This document shows, piece after piece, positions 1-6,121 of a stretch of DNA of 8,288 bases; positions within the stretch are counted from its first letter, which is position 1; every line of letters begins with the position of its first letter. The notes beneath the pieces are model-generated. The model searched no databases. It had not been told where the DNA came from and saw nothing but the letters and a program-made list of their open reading frames with translations. The stretch spans positions 1 to 8,288 of the forward strand of contig LUZL01000007.1 of NCBI GenBank assembly GCA_001603615.1, given 5' to 3'. The position numbers and the translations under genes were made by a program. The stretch comes from Bacteroidales bacterium Bact_20. GTDB lineage: Bacteria > Bacteroidota > Bacteroidia > Bacteroidales > DTU049.

Positions 1-129
1 TCCTAGATTTTTTTAAATATAATTTTTTAGAATTAAGTGTTTAAGTAATAACTAATTTAATATCTAAACGTCTATTTCAATAAAATTGCTTCATATGGAT
101 GTATCTCTCTGCTCACTCACAATTTCTCA

Positions 130-957
130 CTAAGAAATGTCTGCGAAGAAATACTCGGTTTTTCTAAAATAATATAATCCTATTATCAGAAATAATATTG
201 ACATTGTTATGCTTAAAATCAATCCTGTACTATTTATAGGTGTACCAAATAGGCCAAAACGAAAGAACTCTATGATTCCGGTCATAGGATTTAGATAATA
301 TACTGTTTTCAGCCATGGTACTGCTATTTGATTATTAGAATAAAATACTGGTGAAATAAAAAATAATAATTGGACTAAAAATGGTATTATGTATTTAACG
401 TCTCTGTATTTCACATTTAATGCACCAAAGAATGAGCCTATTCCTAAAACTAATATAGATACTAAAATGATACTAACAGGTAGTATGTATAAAATTTGCC
501 AGCTAGGATAAACATTGAAATATATCATTACTGGAATGTATATTAATAGAGTAATAAAAAAATCAAATAAACTAACTAATAAGGAACTCATAGGAAAAAA
601 TATCCTAGGGAAATAAATTTTTTTAAGAATATTGGAATTATTTACTACGCTATTAGAGGTAGCAGTCACGGCATTGCCAAAGAGATTCCATAGCATCACA
701 CCAGATAATACGAATAGTGGATATGGGATATTAATATCTCCTAAAGATACATTCACTGCTAGATTAAATAATACAAATACTGCTGTCATAGCTATAGGTT
801 GCAAAAAAGCCCATAAGAAACCTAAAACAGCTTGTTTATATTTGATTTTTATATCCTTCCAAGTCAAAAAATATAATGTGTCTCTGTAATAAATTAATTC
901 TTTAATATCAAAAAAATGCCATTTATGTGGTGGTTTTATCACTATTTCCATATTCAC
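130..957 (-). CDS. ABC-2 type exporter permease (Wzm/TagG/KpsM-like)
   Basis: This is the membrane subunit of an ABC exporter that, in its family, moves lipid-linked O-antigen, capsule or teichoic-acid-type polymers across the inner membrane with a separate ATPase. The 275 residues show a cytoplasmic N-terminus, the family segment WKDIKIKYKQAVLGFLWAFLQP split around residues 33-54, and about six hydrophobic segments (near 45-67, 80-100, 120-147, 154-178, 186-207 and 244-264). The conserved YRDVKYI (184-190), ISPVFY (201-206) and NPMTGIIEFFR (223-233) blocks are present, and it ends in the usual FADIS-like tail, so it looks complete. The first codon is GTG at 957-955. An in-frame ATG two codons later (951-949) is an equally plausible start, and a TAA stop lies upstream. 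It follows parC by 41 bases on the same strand. No ATPase gene begins in the remaining 129 bases to the left edge. The polymer exported cannot be told from this sequence. Confidence 0.9.
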   Translation of the reverse strand: MNMEIVIKPPHKWHFFDIKELIYYRDTLYFLTWKDIKIKYKQAVLGFLWAFLQPIAMTAVFVLFNLAVNVSLGDINIPYPLFVLSGVMLWNLFGNAVTATSNSVVNNSNILKKIYFPRIFFPMSSLLVSLFDFFITLLIYIPVMIYFNVYPSWQILYILPVSIILVSILVLGIGSFFGALNVKYRDVKYIIPFLVQLLFFISPVFYSNNQIAVPWLKTVYYLNPMTGIIEFFRFGLFGTPINSTGLILSITMSILFLIIGLYYFRKTEYFFADIS

Positions 958-973
958 ATTATCAAAGTGTTTA

Positions 974-981
974 CAAAATTA
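974..981 (-). promoter_or_regulatory. Possible -7 box before the permease gene
   Basis: Read on the minus strand this is TAATTTTG followed by TAAA, matching the Bacteroidota -7 consensus TAnnTTTG. It lies 16 bases before the GTG start and 22 before the alternative ATG, inside the parC-permease gap. No TTG is seen 17-23 bases upstream, so a -33 element is missing. The permease may therefore be read through from parC, have its own weak promoter, or both. Confidence 0.3.
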
Positions 982-998
982 ATTATTTAAATGAATTA

Positions 999-3608
999 TC
1001 ATAATGGTAAAATTATCTGTCCTGTATCTAGCTCTATATCTAGATTATCATTGTCATCTTTATCAGTTTGAATGATTTCTTTATTATCATCATCTGGGAA
1101 AAGATTTTTTATCCACTCTTCATCAGGCTCCATTATAGTATGTATGTCTACAGTTTTTATTTTACTATTATTAATTTTTTTGCCTTTTGCTTTTAAGGAA
1201 TTGATAGGAAATTGTTGATCTAGTTTAATATTTTCTTTAGTTCTATTACTATAGTTGATTTGTATGTCGCATAGCCACTCTTTAGTGAAAAATATTATTT
1301 CACAATTATTCTCTTCGGGTAAAAAATAAATATTTTTATCTATTGTGAAATCTGGGATGAAACGTTTAATGTGCTGAGTTTTCTGATCATTATTACGATA
1401 AATGACAGTGTATAGAGATCGCTCAGTGAATTTTTCTACGATTAAAAAATTAGAATCTATGAATAAACTCTCATGAGGTTTAGCTATGCGGTAATAACCA
1501 TTTTTGTATAAAATGATTAAATAATCATCATCTAGAAATTCTCCTAAATCTTTACCTTTAGCTTCTTTATTAATGCGTAGAGTCTCCTCATCAAAGAAAT
1601 AAGAAATACCTTGGAGTGTTTGTATGCCTTCTTGCTTAACAGTAATATTTTTAATTAATTTTCTAGTAACTAAATAGCCAACTGTAGATCTATTTTTTAT
1701 AGGAATATCTTTGAAATTATATTCTATAGTTAAATTTTTCATCCTCGGTCGTGGTACTAGATGAATATTTAAAATTTCTGCTTCTCCATTAATATTTGCT
1801 TTGAAATAAAGAACTTTAGAGTTTGGTGTGCCACGAGTATAGAAGTAGTCTTTGTCTCTATTGACACCTTTCACAAAAAATCTTTTAGCATAAACTCCTC
1901 CACTAGTACCATCACGATATAGTACATTGTATGTATTTCTAGTGTCATTAGGATCATAGATACCTACGTGAATAATATTTTTCCCTACAAAATCTTTATC
2001 ACTTACTTTAATAACTCTAAAAGTGCCATCTTCTTTGAAAACTATCAAATTACTATGAATAGAGCAATCAAAAAGATATTCTTTAGACTTAAGACTAGTA
2101 CCTATAAAGCCTTCATCACGATCTATATAAATTTTTTGATTAGGTACAGCTACTTTATCTTTTTCTATACTACCAAAAGTTCTAATTTCAGTACGTCTAG
2201 TGAAATTTTTACCATAAGTATTTTTTAAATATTTGAAATGCTCTATTGAATACTGGATGAGGTTATTAAGATTAGCATTGACAGCGTCTAATTGTTTTAG
2301 CATCTTTATCATTATCTCATCAGCCTTGAAGGCATCATATTTAGAAATACGTTTAATTTTTATTTCAGTCAATTTAATAATATCATCACGAGTGATCTCA
2401 CGATAAAATTGACTTTTAAAAGGTTCTAGACCTCTATCAATAGTACTTATGACATCTTCCCATGTTTCACATTCTTCTATATCTTGATAGATATGATTTT
2501 CTATAAATATTTTTTCTAAGCTAGCAAAAAGTATTTTCTCTAAAAGTTCTTGTTTTTCTAGTTCTAAGCTTGCTTTTATAATATCTACAATATTATCTAC
2601 AGTCTGCTTTAGCAGTTCACTAATAGATAAAAAGACAGGTTTATTATCATCTATTACTACGCAATTAGTATAGATTTTTACCTCACATTTGGTAAAAGCA
2701 TATAGAGCTGCGATAGTCTGATCGGGAGTAACATCTGGTGATAGCAAAATATTAATTTCTACATCAGAGGCAGTGTTATCTTCTATTTTTTTAATTTTCA
2801 CATGGCCTCTATTATTAGCATCAACGATAGAATCTATAAGTTGTCCTGTAGTAACTCCAAAAGGTATTTCGCGTATTACGATAGTTTTATTATTAAGTAT
2901 TTCTATTCTAGCACGAGAAACTACTTGACCTTTTTTTTGACCATCATTATAGTTAGTAACGTCTACCAAGCCACCTGTAGGGAAATCTGGATACAAAGTA
3001 AAAGGTTCTCCTTTTAAATAAGATATGCAGGCATCTAAAACCTCATTAAAATTATGTGGTAAAATGCGTACTTGCAAACTGACAGCTATACCTTCTATAC
3101 CTTGTATTATCAAAAGAGGAAACTTCACAGGTAGATAAATAGGTTCTTTATTTCTACCATCATAAGAGATTTTCCAAGGAGTGATTTTAGGGTTAAATAC
3201 AGTTTCTAAAGCTAATTTTGATAATCTAGCCTCTATATATCGGGGAGCAGCAGCAGAATCTCCAGTAAAAATATTTCCCCAGTTACCCTGTGTATCTATC
3301 AATAATTCTCTTTGTCCTAACTGTACAAGTGCATCGCCAATGCTAGCATCACCATGAGGATGATATTTCATAGTATTGCCAATGATATTTGCCACTTTAT
3401 TATATCTACCATCCTCTAGCTCATACATAGAATGTAAAATACGACGTTGTACAGGCTTTAACCCATCACGAATATGAGGTATGGCTCTCTCTAAAATCAC
3501 ATAACTGGCATAATCTAAATACCAGTTTTCGTACATTCCAGAAATAGTTTTTAGAGATGTTTTTTCTTTTGATTGATTATTCTTTTTATCTAATTCTTCA
3601 CCTTCCAT
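999..3608 (-). CDS. parC: DNA topoisomerase IV subunit A (ParC)
   Basis: This is the DNA-breaking subunit of a type IIA topoisomerase, which with ParE decatenates and relaxes the chromosome. Of 869 residues, about 25-490 form the breakage-reunion core. YHPHGD (82-87) lies in the helix facing DNA, and catalytic Tyr124 sits in APRYIEARLS with Arg123 beside it. GIAV (173-176) carries the DNA-bending isoleucine Ile174, and EIPFGVTT (247-254) is conserved. Residues from about 490 form a beta-pinwheel-like C-terminal domain, with an acidic tail after about 825. ParC is preferred over GyrA because the GyrA box (QRRGGKG) is absent and the core closely resembles my recollection of Bacteroidota ParC (about 870-900 residues). 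The ATG at 3608 is fixed by a promoter ending 8 bases upstream and an in-frame stop 18 bases before the ATG. Oddities are Ala88 at the position of E. coli GyrA Ser83, and SLQV instead of G(L/M)(S/A)T at 177-180. parE is not in the window. Confidence 0.95.
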   Translation of the reverse strand: MEGEELDKKNNQSKEKTSLKTISGMYENWYLDYASYVILERAIPHIRDGLKPVQRRILHSMYELEDGRYNKVANIIGNTMKYHPHGDASIGDALVQLGQRELLIDTQGNWGNIFTGDSAAAPRYIEARLSKLALETVFNPKITPWKISYDGRNKEPIYLPVKFPLLIIQGIEGIAVSLQVRILPHNFNEVLDACISYLKGEPFTLYPDFPTGGLVDVTNYNDGQKKGQVVSRARIEILNNKTIVIREIPFGVTTGQLIDSIVDANNRGHVKIKKIEDNTASDVEINILLSPDVTPDQTIAALYAFTKCEVKIYTNCVVIDDNKPVFLSISELLKQTVDNIVDIIKASLELEKQELLEKILFASLEKIFIENHIYQDIEECETWEDVISTIDRGLEPFKSQFYREITRDDIIKLTEIKIKRISKYDAFKADEIMIKMLKQLDAVNANLNNLIQYSIEHFKYLKNTYGKNFTRRTEIRTFGSIEKDKVAVPNQKIYIDRDEGFIGTSLKSKEYLFDCSIHSNLIVFKEDGTFRVIKVSDKDFVGKNIIHVGIYDPNDTRNTYNVLYRDGTSGGVYAKRFFVKGVNRDKDYFYTRGTPNSKVLYFKANINGEAEILNIHLVPRPRMKNLTIEYNFKDIPIKNRSTVGYLVTRKLIKNITVKQEGIQTLQGISYFFDEETLRINKEAKGKDLGEFLDDDYLIILYKNGYYRIAKPHESLFIDSNFLIVEKFTERSLYTVIYRNNDQKTQHIKRFIPDFTIDKNIYFLPEENNCEIIFFTKEWLCDIQINYSNRTKENIKLDQQFPINSLKAKGKKINNSKIKTVDIHTIMEPDEEWIKNLFPDDDNKEIIQTDKDDNDNLDIELDTGQIILPL

Positions 3609-3616
3609 AGTGAGTG

Positions 3617-3647
3617 CAAAGTTACTTCAAATATTGCTGATAACAAA
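3617..3647 (-). promoter_or_regulatory. parC promoter, Bacteroidota sigma-A type
   Basis: On the minus strand TTTG (3647-3644) is followed by a 19-base spacer and TAACTTTG (3624-3617), then C. This matches the Bacteroidota consensus TTG-N(17-23)-TAnnTTTG in both boxes and in spacing. The -7 box ends 8 bases before the parC ATG. Transcription starts a few bases downstream of this box in the phylum, so the mRNA would have a leader of only a few nucleotides. It lies in the 118-base gap after the BatA-like gene, so parC can be transcribed independently of that gene. Confidence 0.75.
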
Positions 3648-3682
3648 GTGAATAATTAAAAATATTTTTTCCCTATTTTTTA

Positions 3683-3700
3683 ATATGTAAATTCACATAT
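3683..3700. repeat. Short AT-rich inverted repeat between the BatA-like gene and parC
   Basis: ATATGT (3683-3688) and ACATAT (3695-3700) are perfect 6-base complements around a 6-base loop, about 26 bases past the stop of the BatA-like gene. It could be a weak hairpin at the 3' end of that transcript. It is short, AT-rich and not directly followed by a T run on the minus strand, so it is not a convincing intrinsic terminator and may be chance. Confidence 0.25.
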
Positions 3701-3726
3701 ATCATTTATACAATCTTCCTGTATTC

Positions 3727-5754
3727 TCACACTCTATTGCCCCACAACCTTAATAATATAATTTCAATAATTAATAAAACTAATGTTAAGATTATCAATA
3801 TTTGCCATAAAGGCATCTTTATGGTATTATGTATATAATTTGTCTCTCCAAAAGCTATAGGATATTTGCCTACATAAATATTTGATAAATTTTTGACTAT
3901 GCTATCCAATTCAGATTTTGACCAACACATAGGATCTGATTCATTTCGTGGATAATTAAAAGCTATTGGTATCTTTTGATCTTTTACATATAAATCATAA
4001 ATATCAGCTCTTCTGATAGCATTATTAAAAAATAACATTGTCTGTTCGCCACCAGTAATATATGGAATATATTTAATATCATTTATAGGATCTATCAAAT
4101 ATATAGATTCTTTATTTTCTAATAAATCTCCAGCACCATTTAACTTGATAGGCAAAGCAATACCAGTAGACTGATTAGTGAAGTAGTATAAATCCATAGC
4201 TTGTGTAGAGCTAAAAGCCATTTGTAATAATAATGGTACAAATAATTGATGTTGTACTAATGAGGTAATATCTGACTGTAATGGCGACGCTATTATATAT
4301 ATATTGCCTTTACCATATTTAATCTGCTGTAAATAAGGATCTCCATTAGTCAATGAAAGCAGATCATATGCATTAGGAGCCGATATATGGTAATATTTGT
4401 TAACGCGTGGATAATCATAATCTCTGGGTGGACTAGTAAACATACCTTTGAAAAATGGTAATGAGAATGAGATTTTTTCTATCCTCAATGCTTGCATATC
4501 TAATGCATCACTAATAGTGATACCTATACTAGATAATAATGAATTTAAATATTTAGGATTTTTTTCGGGTGGTATTATAAAAATAGATGACCCTTCAGAG
4601 ACTTTACCTAGTAAAGAATTAAAAACATCTGGAGATATATTATCTAGACTTTCTAAAATATAAAATGCTGATAAATCCTTGGAATTTGATAATGCATTTA
4701 CATTTACTTTTTGATAATTAAATAAGCTATCACCGATAAAAATATTTGGTATTAAAGATCTATAATTATTTTCATATGAGTGATAAACACGTATTTTTGA
4801 TGGTGTATTTATAGAAAAAAATAAATTATTATCAAAATCATAACCATTATCCACTATAGTAGCTTGTCCAGTAATGTATTTATCTTCGCCTATCCAGAAG
4901 TTTATTTCTTCTGTAGTTTGAGTATTTGCTGGCAAATTAGTAACTACTGAACCTACAGATTTTTTATTAAGTGAGATTTCTATTTTCACCCCCTCCTCTA
5001 CTACATCACTTCTATTTTTTAATTTAATATATAAGGTACCTTGTGAATTTCTAACTACTACAGGTGATGCTAAAAATATGCTATCAATAGAAATATTAGA
5101 TATCTTAGGTATATCTATTGGCATTAGGTAAATATTTGCATTTATAGAATCTAATAAATTAAAAAACTCTACTGGGAAATCTGATTTCTGAAAATCACTA
5201 AATAATATAATAGACTTAGCTTGTGAGCTATTGAAAGTATTTATTATAGTTTTATATTGATTGATATAGAATGGATGGTAAAAAATAGAATCTAAATATT
5301 TAGAAGTTTCATTTTTTAAATGAAAATCTGGTTTTAAAGAGCTAGATAAAGGTATAATACCAATAAGTGTAGATGCAGATTGCTTATCTATAGCTTCTTT
5401 AGCTAAATTTTTAGCTTGTTGTAGCAGTGTATATTGACCACTCTGATATTTCATACTCATACTATTGTCTAGAGCTATCAATAGTTTATCTCCGCCAGAT
5501 ATATTAGATATTTCATTTTCCCTCACTGGCATACAAAAAGCTAATATAATAAATGCGTAAGCAAAAAATCTAATAGCAAATAATATCCACCGCCGCAATG
5601 TTTGCTCTCTTTTAGTCTTTTCTGTTAATTCTCTTAGTATTCTTATGTGAGGGAAATATGTTTTAATTGTTTTTCTAAAATCAAATAAATGTATAATAAG
5701 TGGTATAAGTAGAAGTAATAAAAACCACAATCGTCCTGGGAAAAGAAAAATCAT
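3727..5754 (-). CDS. BatA-type membrane protein with von Willebrand factor A domain
   Basis: This is a 675-residue inner-membrane protein of the BatA/aerotolerance-regulator N-terminal family. The start MIFLFPGRLWFLLLLLIPL and the following HLFDFRK, with hydrophobic segments at about 8-24 and 57-75, form the double-transmembrane domain typical of the family. A vWA domain follows, with the metal-site motif DNSMS (96-100) and a second conserved aspartate in FSDFQKS (Asp187). A long region (about 220-640) probably faces the periplasm and holds beta-rich and amidotransferase-like segments. One C-terminal transmembrane helix (about 647-668) ends in RLWGNRV. The length is about usual for stand-alone Bacteroidota members. 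The name comes from the Bacteroides fragilis bat genes, which affect oxygen tolerance. No batB, batC or moxR-like gene is in the window, so that role is not shown here. The closest relatives are uncharacterised and may act in envelope protein complexes. It is the first gene of the minus-strand run. Confidence 0.88.
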   Translation of the reverse strand: MIFLFPGRLWFLLLLLIPLIIHLFDFRKTIKTYFPHIRILRELTEKTKREQTLRRWILFAIRFFAYAFIILAFCMPVRENEISNISGGDKLLIALDNSMSMKYQSGQYTLLQQAKNLAKEAIDKQSASTLIGIIPLSSSLKPDFHLKNETSKYLDSIFYHPFYINQYKTIINTFNSSQAKSIILFSDFQKSDFPVEFFNLLDSINANIYLMPIDIPKISNISIDSIFLASPVVVRNSQGTLYIKLKNRSDVVEEGVKIEISLNKKSVGSVVTNLPANTQTTEEINFWIGEDKYITGQATIVDNGYDFDNNLFFSINTPSKIRVYHSYENNYRSLIPNIFIGDSLFNYQKVNVNALSNSKDLSAFYILESLDNISPDVFNSLLGKVSEGSSIFIIPPEKNPKYLNSLLSSIGITISDALDMQALRIEKISFSLPFFKGMFTSPPRDYDYPRVNKYYHISAPNAYDLLSLTNGDPYLQQIKYGKGNIYIIASPLQSDITSLVQHQLFVPLLLQMAFSSTQAMDLYYFTNQSTGIALPIKLNGAGDLLENKESIYLIDPINDIKYIPYITGGEQTMLFFNNAIRRADIYDLYVKDQKIPIAFNYPRNESDPMCWSKSELDSIVKNLSNIYVGKYPIAFGETNYIHNTIKMPLWQILIILTLVLLIIEIILLRLWGNRV

Positions 5755-5771
5755 AAGTTAAAAGTTTTTTA

Positions 5772-5779
5772 CAAAAATA
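5772..5779 (-). promoter_or_regulatory. Possible -7 box before the BatA-like gene
   Basis: The minus strand reads TATTTTTG then TAAA, ending 17 bases before the ATG at 5754, which fits the Bacteroidota -7 consensus TAnnTTTG. No TTG occurs 17-23 bases upstream, so this is a half-site in very AT-rich sequence. Since this is the first gene of the minus-strand run, some promoter must lie here. Confidence 0.4.
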
Positions 5780-5824
5780 TTAAAAAATATTTATTTTGTT
5801 GTGTGTAACTATGATGATAAGATA

Positions 5825-5854
5825 TTGGTTTTTTAGTGTATATTTTTATTTTTG
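5825..5854 (+). promoter_or_regulatory. Plus-strand promoter-like sequence inside the intergenic region
   Basis: TTG (5825-5827), an exact 19-base spacer and TATTTTTG (5847-5854) match the Bacteroidota promoter consensus in both boxes and in spacing, as well as the parC promoter does. It points toward the DUF4301 gene but lies about 270 bases upstream of it. It could give a long leader for that gene, drive a small RNA, or drive a 23-codon frame whose ATG is 9 bases downstream. The surrounding T-rich sequence raises the odds of a chance match. Confidence 0.35.
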
Positions 5855-5989
5855 GGGTAATTAATGAAGTGCTCAATGATACTGCTGTGTATTTTCTTTC
5901 TATTGTATAAAATGGTTTTTTTTTATTTAGTATAGTGAGTCTAATATTGAGCATGTTTTATCTTATTCCGAACTATTAAATAAATACAT

Positions 5990-6021
5990 TTACTTTTTTT
6001 GTCAACTACACAAAAAAGTAA
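5990..6021. repeat. Imperfect inverted repeat upstream of the DUF4301 gene
   Basis: The left arm TTACTTTTTTTGT (5990-6002) and right arm ACAAAAAAGTAA (6010-6021) are complementary over 12 pairs with one bulged T, around a 7-base loop (CAACTAC). It lies about 50 bases upstream of the candidate DUF4301 promoter. Neither strand has a T run straight after the hairpin, so it does not look like an intrinsic terminator. A regulator-binding site or a hairpin in an RNA are possible. Homopolymer runs make part of the match cheap. Confidence 0.4.
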
Positions 6022-6073
6022 TAAAAAAAACGCAATTGTATCTCCTACTCTTTTGATATTAGGCACTATAATC

Positions 6074-6106
6074 TTTGCTATACAAAAAATAAATTTATTA
6101 CATTTG
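6074..6106 (+). promoter_or_regulatory. Probable promoter of the DUF4301 gene
   Basis: TTTG (6074-6077), a 21-base spacer and TACATTTG (6099-6106) fit the Bacteroidota pattern TTG-N(17-23)-TAnnTTTG. The -7 box is followed by TAAA and ends 15 bases before the ATG, predicting a leader of roughly 10 nucleotides. No Shine-Dalgarno sequence is present. The leader is A-rich, as is common in this phylum. Confidence 0.55.
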
Positions 6107-6121
6107 TAAAAATAAAATATT

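Larger units (their letters stand above)
5755..6121. other. Divergent intergenic region, 367 bases
   Basis: This AT-rich spacer separates the divergent BatA-like and DUF4301 genes. It holds -7 boxes for both, a further plus-strand promoter-like pair with a possible 23-codon reading frame, and an imperfect inverted repeat at 5990-6021. A 61-codon minus-strand frame (5954-5769) is rich in Lys, Tyr, Ile and Thr, has no promoter match and resembles nothing I know, so it is not called. I see no tRNA, known RNA family or insertion-sequence trace. At 367 bases it is longer than the other gaps in this window (41, 118 and 89 bases), so it may hold an unrecognised small RNA or regulatory site. Confidence 0.6.

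Noticed and set aside
1..129. Possible gene end or start at the left edge
   Set aside because: Every minus-strand start codon there meets a stop within a few codons. One plus frame is open to about position 54, but its short tail cannot be distinguished from chance.
632..889. Plus-strand open frame antisense to the permease gene
   Set aside because: The opposite strand is a well-supported membrane protein; the antisense frame has no recognisable domain.
1968..3017. Plus-strand frames of 71-86 codons (1968-2228 and 2802-3017) within parC
   Set aside because: They are antisense shadows of conserved parC sequence with Phe/Ile/Tyr-rich, low-information translations.
4448..4663. Plus-strand frame of 71 codons within the BatA-like gene
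   Set aside because: It is antisense to an intact, family-matching coding region and has no supporting features.
5870..5953. TGCTCAAT (5870-5877) and ATTGAGCA (5946-5953), an 8-base complementary pair that might close an RNA stem
   Set aside because: Eight-base complements at this distance are expected by chance more than once in an AT-rich spacer of this size, and the interior does not fold convincingly by eye.
5769..5954. A 61-codon minus-strand reading frame just upstream of the BatA-like gene
   Set aside because: Its composition (Lys, Tyr, Ile, Thr, Ser) is what AT-rich noise gives, it has no TAnnTTTG box upstream, it covers the likely BatA-like promoter, and I recognise no family.
6067..6077. 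TAATCTTTG as a second -7 box for the DUF4301 gene
   Set aside because: It has three bases between TA and TTTG instead of two, while TACATTTG nearer the start is an exact match.
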